Below are positions 27,110 through 35,851 of a stretch of DNA of 64,000 nt, one piece after another. The notes beneath the pieces are model-generated. The model was given only the letters and a program-made list of their open reading frames with translations. It was not told the origin of the DNA and ran no database searches. Position 1 is the first letter of the stretch; every line of letters begins with the position of its first letter. The stretch lies in the IMG/VR virus record IMGVR_UViG_3300017748_000002, positions 59,333 through 123,332 of that record, one strand, 5' to 3'. Both the position numbers and the translations under genes were made by a program. The stretch is from a virus.

Positions 27110-27900
27110 TGTTTGGTGGGCACTTTTATCACGAAAAGACTAGAAAGGCAGTTGCTATCTTTGGCAAACTGTTTAATAACATCTATGTGCTTCGTAAAGA
27201 CGGCAGTGGAAATGGAACGTCTCAAGTAAAAGTTCCTCTTGCTTATGCGCCAAAATCAAAATATCTAGATAGAATTCGTGAAAATCCTGACCTTGATACA
27301 AATACAAAGGTTGCAATTAAATTACCACGAATGTCTTTTGAAATTACAGCTATCACGTATGATAATCAAAGACAAATTTCTAAGATTAATAACATCTCGA
27401 AGTTTGGTACTGACGTTAGTAATAGAAATAAGATTTTTACTGGTGTTCCGTATTTCTTATCATTTCAATTAAACATATACGCAAAAACTCAAGATGATGC
27501 TCTTCAAATGGTTGAGCAAATCTTACCAACTTTTAATCCTCAGTATACTGTAACAATGAGACCCTTTCCTGAGTTTACTGACATTAAAGAAGATGTTCCT
27601 ATTACAATCACAGGCGTAAGTTTTCAAGATGATTTTGAATCAGAGCTCGGAGCTCGTAGAACAATCCTCTATACTCTTGATTTCGAAATGAGAGTTACCT
27701 ATTATAGAAGTATTGGTACTTCGGCTGTTATTCGCGATTCAAGAGCTAAGATCTTTGGAATTCAAAATGGTCTTGCTGATTCAGACATGAGACTAGAAAC
27801 ATTGAGAGTTACTCCTGACTCAGATGGTATAAATATACTTTACGATTCAGACTTTGGATTTACAACTACGTTCTATGGAGCGGACAGCGATGCCCCATGA
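27109..27900 (+). CDS. gp15: Tail sheath stabiliser / tail terminator gp15
   Basis: The 263-aa protein begins MFGGHFYHEKTRKAVAIFGKLFNNIYVLR, as in T4-like gp15, and has the conserved PRMSFEITAITYD and YTVTMRPFPEFTDIKEDVPI blocks. gp15 caps the tail tube and sheath and joins the tail to the head. The C-terminus carries further Asp-Ser units (TPDSDG, LYDSDFG, GADSDAP). A TATAAATA at 27828-27835 lies inside the 3' end. Confidence 0.85.
   Translation: MFGGHFYHEKTRKAVAIFGKLFNNIYVLRKDGSGNGTSQVKVPLAYAPKSKYLDRIRENPDLDTNTKVAIKLPRMSFEITAITYDNQRQISKINNISKFGTDVSNRNKIFTGVPYFLSFQLNIYAKTQDDALQMVEQILPTFNPQYTVTMRPFPEFTDIKEDVPITITGVSFQDDFESELGARRTILYTLDFEMRVTYYRSIGTSAVIRDSRAKIFGIQNGLADSDMRLETLRVTPDSDGINILYDSDFGFTTTFYGADSDAP
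27828..27835 (+). promoter_or_regulatory. Possible internal late promoter
   Basis: TATAAATA inside the gp15 coding region, 55 bases upstream of the gp16 start. The predicted +1 is near 27841. The position suits a promoter for the terminase genes, but the sequence also encodes GINILY, so it may be fortuitous. Confidence 0.4.
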
Positions 27901-28246
27901 TAAAGATAATGCTAAGAATGATTACGATTATTCTCGTGAAACATACTATGAATTAATTGAAAAGGGTAAAGACGCTCTTGAAAGTATGATTGAAGTAGCT
28001 AGAGAATCAGAACATCCTCGAGCTTACGAAGTATTAGCCACTCTAATTAAAAATGTTTCAGACGTTAACGACAAGCTAATGGACGTTAATAAGAAACAAA
28101 AAGATCTTGACCAAAAGGATGAAGTAAAGCAAGTTGAAAATCAGCAAAACAATTTCTATTTAGGATCTACTGCCGATGTTCAACGAATGCTTCAAGGTGA
28201 TATAATTGATGTTGAACCCACTAAAGACGTACTTAGGGAATCCTAA
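27890..28246 (+). CDS. gp16: Small terminase subunit gp16
   Basis: The 118-aa protein is helical and charged: YDYSRETYYELIEKGKDALESMIEVARESEHPRAYEVLATLIKNVSDVNDKLMDVNKKQ is the conserved coiled-coil core of T4-like small terminases, which assemble into rings that regulate gp17. It is shorter than T4 gp16 (about 164 aa). ATG 27890 is preceded at the right distance by GGAG at 27877-27880. It overlaps gp15 and gp17. Confidence 0.83.
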   Translation: MPHDKDNAKNDYDYSRETYYELIEKGKDALESMIEVARESEHPRAYEVLATLIKNVSDVNDKLMDVNKKQKDLDQKDEVKQVENQQNNFYLGSTADVQRMLQGDIIDVEPTKDVLRES

Positions 28247-29795
28247 TCTTAAGCGAGACGGTGTTCAAGAACAATGGACTCCTGAAAAGCTTAGAGAATA
28301 TAAGAGATGTATGGATGATCCTGTATATTTCGCTGAGACGTATATAAAAGTAATTTCACTTGATCAAGGTTTAGTATCATTTAAGCTATATCCTTATCAA
28401 CAAGACATGTTTGAGCATTTTAATGAGCATCGGTTTAACATTGTACTGGCTTGCAGACAATCGGGAAAATCAATATCCGCGTGTGCCTACCTGCTCTGGT
28501 ATGCGCTGTTTCATCCGGAAAAAACTGTTGCAATCCTCGCAAACAAAGGAGCCACTGCCAGGGAAATGCTCGGCAGGATCACGCTTATGCTGGAGAACTT
28601 ACCGTTCTTTCTTCAACCCGGATCAAAAGCTGTCAACAAAGGCTCTCTTGAGTTTGCTAATAATTCTCGAATCATTACTGCTGCGACCTCTGGGTCTTCT
28701 ATTCGTGGTCTATCCATCAATTTGCTTTACCTTGATGAGTTTGCTTTCGTAGAAAGAGCATCTGAGTTTTATACGTCAACATATCCGGTGGTATCTGCTG
28801 GTAAAGATACTAAAGTCATTATAACGTCAACGGCTAATGGTATCGGCAATATGTTCTATAAAATATGGGAAGGTGCAGAGCAAAAAGTCAATGAATTTAA
28901 TTCTTTCAGAGTCGACTGGTGGGATGTTCCGGGACGAGATAAAGAATGGAAAGCACAAACAATTGCTAACACTAGTCAATTGCAGTTTGATCAAGAATTC
29001 GGTAATACATTCTTCGGCACTGGTGATACCTTAATCGGTGCAGAAGCTCTTATGAAATTAAGAGCATCAAATCCAAAAGAGTATTTTGAAGGCGGAGATT
29101 TTCTTGTCTATAAACAACCTGTCAAGAAGCATGAATATATTATAACTGTTGATGTTGGAAAGGGAAGAGGTCAGGACTATTCTACATTTAACGTAATCGA
29201 TATTAGCGTGGCGCCGTTTGAACAGGTTGCTGTGTACCGCAACAATACTATCTCGCCTTTGCTCTTCCCTAATATTATATATAAGTACGCAAAAATCTAC
29301 AACAATGGTTATGTAATTGTAGAATCTAACGACCAAGGATCGTTAGTTGCTAATGGTCTATACCATGAATTAGAATATGAAAATGTCCATGTAGAGTCTG
29401 CAATTAAGTCAAATGCCATTGGTGTTACAATGACTCGAAAAGTCAAAAGGCTTGGATGTTCGGGTTTAAAAGACATCTTAGAAAATAATAAATTAAATGT
29501 AGTAGATGAAGAAACTATACTAGAAATATCTACTTTTGTAGCAAGAGGCCAATCATACGAAGCATCGGATGGGAATCATGATGACTTAGTTATGACGCTA
29601 GTTATGTTTGGATATTTTGCTCAGACTCAATTTTTCTCAGACATGACAGATATTGACTTAAAACAAATGTTGTTTGAAGATAGAATGAAACAAATTGAAG
29701 ACGATATTGTACCATTTGGATTTGTTGATGATGGTTCAGATTATATAGAATCAATCGAAAAACCTGATTGGGTAGTTGAATTTGATGAAATTTAA
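28209..29795 (+). CDS. gp17: Large terminase subunit gp17
   Basis: The 528-aa packaging motor has the ATPase Walker A ACRQSGKS at about 80-87 and Walker B LLYLDEF at about 172-178. ITSTANG follows as coupling motif. The C-terminal RNase H-like nuclease begins IITVDVGKGRGQDYS and includes ESNDQGS and DGNHDDLVMTLV. T4 gp17 is about 610 aa. The start may be TTG 28206 or ATG 28209. Codons 28450-28620 are richer in CTG, AGG and GCC than the rest of the gene, so a recombination patch is possible. Confidence 0.92.
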   Translation: MLNPLKTYLGNPNLKRDGVQEQWTPEKLREYKRCMDDPVYFAETYIKVISLDQGLVSFKLYPYQQDMFEHFNEHRFNIVLACRQSGKSISACAYLLWYALFHPEKTVAILANKGATAREMLGRITLMLENLPFFLQPGSKAVNKGSLEFANNSRIITAATSGSSIRGLSINLLYLDEFAFVERASEFYTSTYPVVSAGKDTKVIITSTANGIGNMFYKIWEGAEQKVNEFNSFRVDWWDVPGRDKEWKAQTIANTSQLQFDQEFGNTFFGTGDTLIGAEALMKLRASNPKEYFEGGDFLVYKQPVKKHEYIITVDVGKGRGQDYSTFNVIDISVAPFEQVAVYRNNTISPLLFPNIIYKYAKIYNNGYVIVESNDQGSLVANGLYHELEYENVHVESAIKSNAIGVTMTRKVKRLGCSGLKDILENNKLNVVDEETILEISTFVARGQSYEASDGNHDDLVMTLVMFGYFAQTQFFSDMTDIDLKQMLFEDRMKQIEDDIVPFGFVDDGSDYIESIEKPDWVVEFDEI

Positions 29796-29800
29796 TTTTA

Positions 29801-29808
29801 TATAAATA
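29801..29808 (+). promoter_or_regulatory. T4-type late promoter, distal of two before gp18
   Basis: TATAAATA six bases after the gp17 stop. A second copy lies 42 bases downstream, so the sheath gene appears to have a double late promoter, as might suit a very abundant protein. Confidence 0.65.
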
Positions 29809-29842
29809 TATCATATAGTGAACAGAACCGTATTATGAAACT

Positions 29843-29850
29843 TATAAATA
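29843..29850 (+). promoter_or_regulatory. T4-type late promoter, proximal of two before gp18
   Basis: TATAAATA with predicted +1 near 29856, followed by AGAGGG at 29860-29865 and ATG at 29870. The short leader keeps the ribosome site. Confidence 0.75.
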
Positions 29851-29869
29851 GAACCTCAAGAGGGAACTC

Positions 29870-31651
29870 ATGGCACTTTTCGCACCATCACAATCCCCTG
29901 CAGTTGTTGTCAAAGAAGTAGATCTGACTGGCGGCGTGCCAAATGTTCAGACTTCTACTGGCGCATATGTAGGTAAGTTTAAGTGGGGTCCGGTAGACAA
30001 AGCGACCTTGGTAGCTAACGAAGAAGAACTCGTTGGTACTTTTGGATCGCCAGATACCTCCCACAACATCAATTTCCATGACGCAGCGTATTTCCTGCGT
30101 TATTCAAACGCTCTTCAACTTGTCAGAGTTGTAGATGCTACTGCAAAGAATGCTGCAGCGACAACCGGTCAAACATCCGCATTTGTCCATACTGCAGTAA
30201 CTAATCCCGTTGTTAAAAATTTAGATAATTTTAACGCTCAGATTACTGCACTTGATTCCGATGGCCACACTTTTGTAGCTCGGTTTCCTGGAGTGCTTGG
30301 CAACTCATTGAGAGTTTCAGTATGTCCACCATCTCTGAATGATTCAGCGTTTAATGGTTGGACTTACAAAGGCTCTTTTGATGCTGCTCCATCAACATCA
30401 GACTGGGCAGTTGCTAGGGACGCTTCTGATGATGAACTACACGTTGCAGTTGTTGACGTAAATGGTTCATTCAGTGGAACTAAAGGGACAGTTCTTGAAA
30501 CATATCCTTTCCTTTCAGTTGCATCTGACGCAAAAAGCGTTGAAGACGGGACTGCACTCTACATCAAAGATGTAATCAACAGTCGTTCATCGTACGTACA
30601 CTTTGTAGACTTTGATTCCAACTTTACAAACTTTGGTAGTGCTGGTACAGCTACTACATCTGGAACACCTAAGTCGTTCTTAGGAACTGCTGTAGAAACT
30701 TCGGCTACTACTAACTTTGAATTTGATTCTGGCCTCGATGCAGGAACTCTAACAACTTCAAATTATCTAAGTGGTTTCGACCTCTTCGAAGATAAAGATC
30801 AAATTGAAGTTGATTTCTTGATTGCTCCGGGCATGGGATCTGCTGGTAACCAAACTACAGTTACTAATGATCTGATCTCTACTGCGAACGCTCGTAAAGA
30901 TTGTATCGTTGTTACTTCTCCTGCGAGAAGCGACGTCGTAAATCAAACCAACGAAGCTACGATCACATCAAATATTACTACAACAACTGGAACATTTACC
31001 CGGTCAAGCTATTCTGTGGTAAACGGTAACTACCTTAAAGTATACGATAAGTACAATGACGTATACATTGAGATTCCTGCTAGCTCTTCGGTTGCTGGTC
31101 TTATGGCCGAAACTGATAGAGTTGCAGCTCCTTGGTTCTCACCAGCTGGTACTCGGAGAGGATTACTTCTTGGTGTAACTTCGGTTAATTACAATCCGAA
31201 CAAAACACGCCGAGACACTCTTTACAAAGCCGGTGTTAACCCGATTGTGAATCTTCCCGGTCAAGGAATTTTACTTTACGGCGATAAAACAGCATTGAAT
31301 AGACCATCTGCTTTTGATCGCATCAACGTAAGACGTTTGTTCCTTACACTTGAAAGAGCAATTGAAAGAGCTGCTCAAAACGTACTCTTTGAATTCAACG
31401 ATGAGTTTACTCGCGCTGAGTTCGTAAATATTATCGAGCCTGTACTTCGCGATGTCAAAGGACGCCGTGGTATTACAGACTTCCGGATTATTGCTGATGA
31501 ATCAGTAAATACTCCTGCAGTTGTTGATCGTAACGAGTTTATTGCTAACATCTTTATCAAGCCTGCTCGCTCGATTAACTACATCACTCTTAACTTTGTC
31601 GCTGTCCGTACCGGAGTTTCTTTTGAAGAAGTTACCGGTCAGGCATTTTAA
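29870..31651 (+). CDS. gp18: Contractile tail sheath gp18
   Basis: The 593-aa protein has the N-terminal QSPAVVVKEVDLTGGVPNVQTSTGAYVGKFKWGPVDK. The C-terminal AGTRRGLLLGVTSVNYNPNKTRRDTLYKAGVNPIVNLPGQGILLYGDKT and VLRDVKGRRGITDFRIIADESVNTP blocks are conserved in all T4-like sheaths. The variable middle domain (about 100-340) is exposed and Ser/Asp-rich. T4 gp18 is about 659 aa. Strong late expression is suggested by the two upstream late promoters. gp19 follows 20 bases later with AAGGAGG. Confidence 0.93.
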   Translation: MALFAPSQSPAVVVKEVDLTGGVPNVQTSTGAYVGKFKWGPVDKATLVANEEELVGTFGSPDTSHNINFHDAAYFLRYSNALQLVRVVDATAKNAAATTGQTSAFVHTAVTNPVVKNLDNFNAQITALDSDGHTFVARFPGVLGNSLRVSVCPPSLNDSAFNGWTYKGSFDAAPSTSDWAVARDASDDELHVAVVDVNGSFSGTKGTVLETYPFLSVASDAKSVEDGTALYIKDVINSRSSYVHFVDFDSNFTNFGSAGTATTSGTPKSFLGTAVETSATTNFEFDSGLDAGTLTTSNYLSGFDLFEDKDQIEVDFLIAPGMGSAGNQTTVTNDLISTANARKDCIVVTSPARSDVVNQTNEATITSNITTTTGTFTRSSYSVVNGNYLKVYDKYNDVYIEIPASSSVAGLMAETDRVAAPWFSPAGTRRGLLLGVTSVNYNPNKTRRDTLYKAGVNPIVNLPGQGILLYGDKTALNRPSAFDRINVRRLFLTLERAIERAAQNVLFEFNDEFTRAEFVNIIEPVLRDVKGRRGITDFRIIADESVNTPAVVDRNEFIANIFIKPARSINYITLNFVAVRTGVSFEEVTGQAF

Positions 31652-31670
31652 TCTAAGGAGGATTTAACCA

Positions 31671-32210
31671 ATGGCACTAGGTAGTGTAGACGAATTTAAG
31701 TCAAGGCTGACCGGCGGTGGTGCTCGCGGTAACCTCTTTCAGGTTACTCTTGCCAATCCACGTGGCGGTTTAGGTGTTGATCTGGATGTTGACTTCGCGT
31801 CATTTATGTGTGAGACAGCCCAGCTTCCGGCTTCAACGGTAGGAACAATTGTGATTCCTTTCCGTGGACGCCAGTTAAAAGTTGCTGGTGATCGTACATT
31901 CGATGCTTGGACAATAACAGTCATCAACGACACAGAGTTTAAGATCAGGAACGCAATGGAGCGTTGGATGAATGCCATCGCAAACCATGCAGATGCCGGT
32001 GGTACACAGGCACCTGATGTTTACTTTACTGATCTTAAGGTTGATCAATTTGATCGTGAAGAAAATGTCATTAAGACATACACGTTCAAAGACGCTTGGC
32101 CTTCAGAGGTAGCTCCAATTGATCTCAGCTATGGTGATAATGATACAATCGAAAGATTCTCTATCACATGGCAGTATCAATACTGGACATCAAACACCAC
32201 TGATAATTAA
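31671..32210 (+). CDS. gp19: Tail tube protein gp19
   Basis: The 179-aa protein contains DEFKSRLTGGGARGNLFQVTLANPRGG, FMCETAQLPASTVGTIVIPFRGRQLKVAGDRTFDAWTITVINDTEFKIRNAMERWMNAI and a C-terminal SYGDNDTIERFSITWQYQYW, all typical of T4-like gp19. It polymerises into the inner tube inside gp18. AAGGAGG at 31656-31662 gives strong initiation. A terminator follows. Confidence 0.93.
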   Translation: MALGSVDEFKSRLTGGGARGNLFQVTLANPRGGLGVDLDVDFASFMCETAQLPASTVGTIVIPFRGRQLKVAGDRTFDAWTITVINDTEFKIRNAMERWMNAIANHADAGGTQAPDVYFTDLKVDQFDREENVIKTYTFKDAWPSEVAPIDLSYGDNDTIERFSITWQYQYWTSNTTDN

Positions 32211-32218
32211 TAATATAT

Positions 32219-32250
32219 AGAAGGAGCAGGAAAAGCTTGCTCCTTCTTTT
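32219..32250 (+). terminator. Rho-independent terminator after gp19
   Basis: A ten-base stem AGAAGGAGCA / TGCTCCTTCT with a small A-rich loop is followed by a short U tract. It lies nine bases after the tail tube gene and ends the gp18-gp19 unit. Confidence 0.85.
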
Positions 32251-32263
32251 ATAAGGAATTAAC

Positions 32264-33760
32264 ATGGCAGAAAACAATCGCGGATTTAGATTATTTGGTT
32301 TCGAAATCAAAAGAAATACGCCTGAAGAAGATCCAAAAAAGGCTGCTTCGATTGTCCCCGCGCGAGATGAAGATGGTGCTGGTTATGTAACAGCATCCGG
32401 ATCTCATTATGGCCAATATATTAATCTAGATGGAACCGACGCTAAAGACAACCACTCTCTTATCATGAAATATCGTGGAGTTGCGATGCATCCAGAAGTT
32501 GATGCAGCAATTGAAGATATTGTAAATGAAGCAATTGTCGGTGGTGAAGATCCAATTACTATTGACATGGATAACTTGGACGTTTCTGACGGAATCAAAA
32601 AACAAATCAAAGATGAATTTGATGGTATTTGTTCAATGCTTAGTTTTAATGAGCTTGGACACGATATGTTTAGACGTTGGTACGTAGATGGTAGAATCTA
32701 TCATCACCTTGTTGTTGATGAGACAAATCTAAAAAAAGGTATTGTAGACATTCGGCCGATCGATGCTGCTCGGATTCGTAAAGTCAAACAAGTTAAAAAG
32801 AAAAAAGATCCAGCAACTGGGGCTGATCTGATTGAAAATGTAGATGAGTATTTTATCTATCAAGAAAAGCCAGGAGCTCAGACTTCAGGCGTTAAACTTT
32901 CTCTTGATTCTGTCTCATACGTTACTTCTGGTCTTCTTGATGAAACTAGACGTAAAGTATTATCCTACATTCACAAATCACTGAAGCCAATCAATCAGTT
33001 AAGAATGATGGAAGACTCTTTGGTCATCTATCGCTTAGCTCGTGCTCCAGAGCGTCGTATCTTCTATATTGATGTTGGTAACTTACCACGTGGTAAAGCC
33101 GAACAATATATGAAAGACATCATGACACGCTATCGTAATAAGCTTGTCTATGACGCAGCGACCGGTGAAATTAAAGACGATCGTAAACATCAATCATTAC
33201 TTGAAGATTTTTGGCTTCCACGTCGTGAAGGTGGTAAAGGTACTGAGATCTCAACTCTACCGGGTGGTGATAACCTCGGTCAGATTGATGACATTGTTTA
33301 CTTTCAAAAGAAACTCTATCGTGCTTTGAATGTTCCAATTAATCGTTTAGAACAAGAATCACAATTTAGCCTCGGTAGATCAAGTGAAATTTCTCGTGAT
33401 GAGCTTAAGTTTCAGAAGTTTATTGATAGACTACGTTCTCGGTTTAGTCACCTCTTTATGGGTATTCTCAAAACTCAACTTATTCTCAAAGGTATCGTGA
33501 CTGACCAAGACTGGGTTGACATGAAAGAAGACATTCTTGTCAACTTCATGAGAGATAACCACTTTACAGAATTAAAAGAAACAGAACTTTTAAGAGAAAG
33601 AATTCAAACACTAGACCAAATGTCTAATTATATTGGTGAATATTTCTCGAAAGAATGGGTAATGAAAAACGTTCTAATGTTCTCTGATGATGATATTGAA
33701 CAACTTGCAAAACAGGCTGGTGATGAAGAACAGCCACAAGGAGAAAATGAAAATGAGTGA
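32264..33760 (+). CDS. gp20: Portal protein gp20
   Basis: The 498-aa protein has all main blocks of T4-like portals: HSLIMKYRGVAMHPEVDAAIEDIVNEAIV, RRWYVDGRIYHH, IRPIDAARIRKVKQVKK, LVIYRLARAPERRIFYIDVGNLPRGKAEQYMKDIMTRYRNKLVYDAATGEI and LPRREGGKGTEISTLPGGDNLGQIDDIVYFQKKLYRALNVP. It forms the dodecameric packaging vertex. An acidic/Gln tail (GDEEQPQGENENE) overlaps the next gene. Confidence 0.94.
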   Translation: MAENNRGFRLFGFEIKRNTPEEDPKKAASIVPARDEDGAGYVTASGSHYGQYINLDGTDAKDNHSLIMKYRGVAMHPEVDAAIEDIVNEAIVGGEDPITIDMDNLDVSDGIKKQIKDEFDGICSMLSFNELGHDMFRRWYVDGRIYHHLVVDETNLKKGIVDIRPIDAARIRKVKQVKKKKDPATGADLIENVDEYFIYQEKPGAQTSGVKLSLDSVSYVTSGLLDETRRKVLSYIHKSLKPINQLRMMEDSLVIYRLARAPERRIFYIDVGNLPRGKAEQYMKDIMTRYRNKLVYDAATGEIKDDRKHQSLLEDFWLPRREGGKGTEISTLPGGDNLGQIDDIVYFQKKLYRALNVPINRLEQESQFSLGRSSEISRDELKFQKFIDRLRSRFSHLFMGILKTQLILKGIVTDQDWVDMKEDILVNFMRDNHFTELKETELLRERIQTLDQMSNYIGEYFSKEWVMKNVLMFSDDDIEQLAKQAGDEEQPQGENENE

Positions 33761-34058
33761 AGTTGAAACACAAGAACCTGAAATTGAAGAAAATCCACTA
33801 GCAGGTCTAGTACAAGCTGCATTGGATAAAGATTATAATAAGGCTAATGAACTTTTTGGCCAAGCTATTACTGTTAAACTTGATGACATTATAGATCAAG
33901 AAAAAATTAAAGTTTCTGATCAATTGTTTAATGGAGCAGAAGAAGAACAGGAGGAAGAGCCAGATGAAGATACTGACGATTCTGAAGATGATTCTGAAGT
34001 GGAAGATACTGAAGCTGAAGATGATGTGGATGCTGATGAAGAAAATTCTTCTGAGTAG
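33753..34058 (+). CDS. gp67: Acidic prohead core protein (gp67/gp68-like)
   Basis: The 101-aa protein has a short helical N-terminal half (NPLAGLVQAALDKDYNKANELFGQAITVKLDDIIDQ), then an extreme Asp/Glu-rich tail. Position between portal and protease matches the T4 prohead core genes 67/68. ATG 33753 lies nine bases after AAGGAG (33738-33743); ATG 33747 is also possible but too close. Distinguishing gp67 from gp68 is not possible by eye. Confidence 0.7.
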   Translation: MSEVETQEPEIEENPLAGLVQAALDKDYNKANELFGQAITVKLDDIIDQEKIKVSDQLFNGAEEEQEEEPDEDTDDSEDDSEVEDTEAEDDVDADEENSSE

Positions 34059-34071
34059 AAAATAATAAAGT

Positions 34072-34079
34072 TATAAATA
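34072..34079 (+). promoter_or_regulatory. T4-type late promoter before gp21
   Basis: Exact TATAAATA with predicted +1 near 34085, two bases before an in-frame ATG at 34087 and 29 bases before ATG 34114. This decides in favour of the second ATG unless the message is leaderless. Confidence 0.72.
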
Positions 34080-34113
34080 TATAAGAATGAATGAAACAAA
34101 AGGTTTGTGTAAA

Positions 34114-34770
34114 ATGAAATTAATTTCCGAATTTACAGACATTCAAATCGGTTACGAAGTTATCACCGAAGAAAAAAGTGGTAAGAAAAAATACGTGATT
34201 GAAGGTGTTTTCGCGCAAGCCGATAAAAAGAATAGAAACGGTCGAGTATATCCACGCGGAGTAATGGAATCAGCAATCGGTAAATATAACGATGTGCAAG
34301 TTTCTAAAGGCCGCGCAGTTGGTGAATTGAATCACCCTGAAGGACCGACCGTTAACTTAGATAAAGTTTCTCATAAGATCGAATCTCTTCAATTTGAAAG
34401 AAACGATGTTATGGGCAAAGCCACAGTATTGGATACACCTATGGGACAGATTGTTAAAGGTCTTCTCGATGGAGGTGTTCAGCTGGGCGTTTCGACTCGT
34501 GGTATGGGAAGTTTGACGCAACAAAATGGCGCAATGATCGTCAAAGACGATTTTATGCTTAACGCTATTGATATAGTACAAGATCCATCGGCACCGTCTG
34601 CATTTGTTAATGGGATTATGGAAGGTGTAGATTGGGTTTGGCATAACGGCATTATTGAGGCAAGAACTATTGAAAAAATGGAGACTGAAATTAAGAAAGC
34701 TCCACGTGCTGATCTCTATGAGACACAGGTTCGTGAGTTCAAGAATTTCCTCTCGTTACTCAAAACTTAG
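34114..34770 (+). CDS. gp21: Prohead core protease gp21
   Basis: The 218-aa protein contains KKKYVIEGVFAQADKKNRNGRVYPRGVMESAI, GELNHPEGPTVNLDKVSHKIESL (candidate catalytic His in NHPE) and QLGVSTRGMGSL (candidate catalytic Ser in VSTRG). These match the herpes-type serine protease fold of T4 gp21. It matures the scaffold and capsid proteins. The start at 34114 has AAAAGG at 34098-34103; an ATG at 34087 would sit almost on the predicted late transcription start. Confidence 0.88.
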   Translation: MKLISEFTDIQIGYEVITEEKSGKKKYVIEGVFAQADKKNRNGRVYPRGVMESAIGKYNDVQVSKGRAVGELNHPEGPTVNLDKVSHKIESLQFERNDVMGKATVLDTPMGQIVKGLLDGGVQLGVSTRGMGSLTQQNGAMIVKDDFMLNAIDIVQDPSAPSAFVNGIMEGVDWVWHNGIIEARTIEKMETEIKKAPRADLYETQVREFKNFLSLLKT

Positions 34771-34791
34771 ATAAAATAAGGAGTCAATAAA

Positions 34792-35835
34792 ATGACTGAT
34801 CAAGAAAATCTCGATCAAGATGTTGAACTCCATGATGACGAGACTGTCATGGAAATGTCTGATCACGAATCAGATTCAGTAAAAAGTGCTGATTCTGCCG
34901 CAGACGCTTCTGGTAATGCACCAAAGCGTACCGGCGACCAAACAAAGCAAGAACCAATGCCAAAGACCAAAGCGGCTCTTATGGCTGCTATGATGCATAA
35001 CATGGGAAAGATGGATAAGAAATCTCTCCAAGCTATGTATGGCAAGCATAAAGAAATGTATCACAACGAAGATATCGACGTTGACGGTGAAGTAATTGCC
35101 GAAGCTCCAAAAGCAGAAATTGCTTATGAAGCTAACTTCGACGACGATCTTAACGCATTGGTATCTGAAGAAGCAACTCTTTCAGATGAGTTCAAAGACA
35201 AAGCATCTACAATCTTTGAAGCTGCTATTAAGTCTAAGCTCTCAGCTGAAGTTGATCGTTTGGAAGAAAAGTACAACGAAGAACTTGCTGAAGAAATCTC
35301 AACAACCAAAGCTGATCTTGTAGAAAAGGTAGATTCATATCTTAACTACGTTGTAGAAAAGTGGTTGGAAGATAACAAGGTAGCTGTTCAAGCTGGCCTT
35401 CGTACAGAAATCGCTGAAAAGTTCATGAACAACTTGAAAGAATTGTTTGTTGAATCTTACATCGATGTACCAGAGTCTAAAGTAGACCTAGTTGACGAAC
35501 TTGCTAGTGAAGTTGATGAGCTCGAAGAGCAACTCAATAACTCTACAGGTAAAATCATCGAAATGACCGAGGAGCTGGAAAGCTTTAAGCGTGATGCGGT
35601 TATCCGTGAAGCGTCTAAAGACCTTGCAGAAACTCAGGTAGAAAAACTCAAGTCTCTTGTAGCTGATATCGACTTCAATGAAAGCTTTGCTAACAAAGTC
35701 AATACAGTAAAAGAGTCTTACTTCAATAAACCGGCAACTACTGAAGCCGTTACAGAAGAAGATGATACCTTTGAGGTTGAAGCTTCAGACGTAATGGGTA
35801 AATACCTTAGTGCCATCAAAAAGCAATCGAAATAA
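34792..35835 (+). CDS. gp22: Prohead scaffold core protein gp22
   Basis: The 347-aa protein is acidic and mostly helical. A low-complexity N-terminus is followed by KTKAALMAAMMHNMGKMDKKSLQAMYG and a long coiled coil from about 110 to 300 (LVEKVDSYLNYVVEKWLEDNKVAVQAGLRTEIAEKFMNNLKELF, ELASEVDELEEQLNNSTGKI). These are typical of marine T4-like gp22. It is longer than T4 gp22 (about 269 aa). AAGGAG precedes the start. gp21 is expected to digest it. Confidence 0.88.
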   Translation: MTDQENLDQDVELHDDETVMEMSDHESDSVKSADSAADASGNAPKRTGDQTKQEPMPKTKAALMAAMMHNMGKMDKKSLQAMYGKHKEMYHNEDIDVDGEVIAEAPKAEIAYEANFDDDLNALVSEEATLSDEFKDKASTIFEAAIKSKLSAEVDRLEEKYNEELAEEISTTKADLVEKVDSYLNYVVEKWLEDNKVAVQAGLRTEIAEKFMNNLKELFVESYIDVPESKVDLVDELASEVDELEEQLNNSTGKIIEMTEELESFKRDAVIREASKDLAETQVEKLKSLVADIDFNESFANKVNTVKESYFNKPATTEAVTEEDDTFEVEASDVMGKYLSAIKKQSK

Positions 35836-35851
35836 TAGGGAGTCCTAAACG

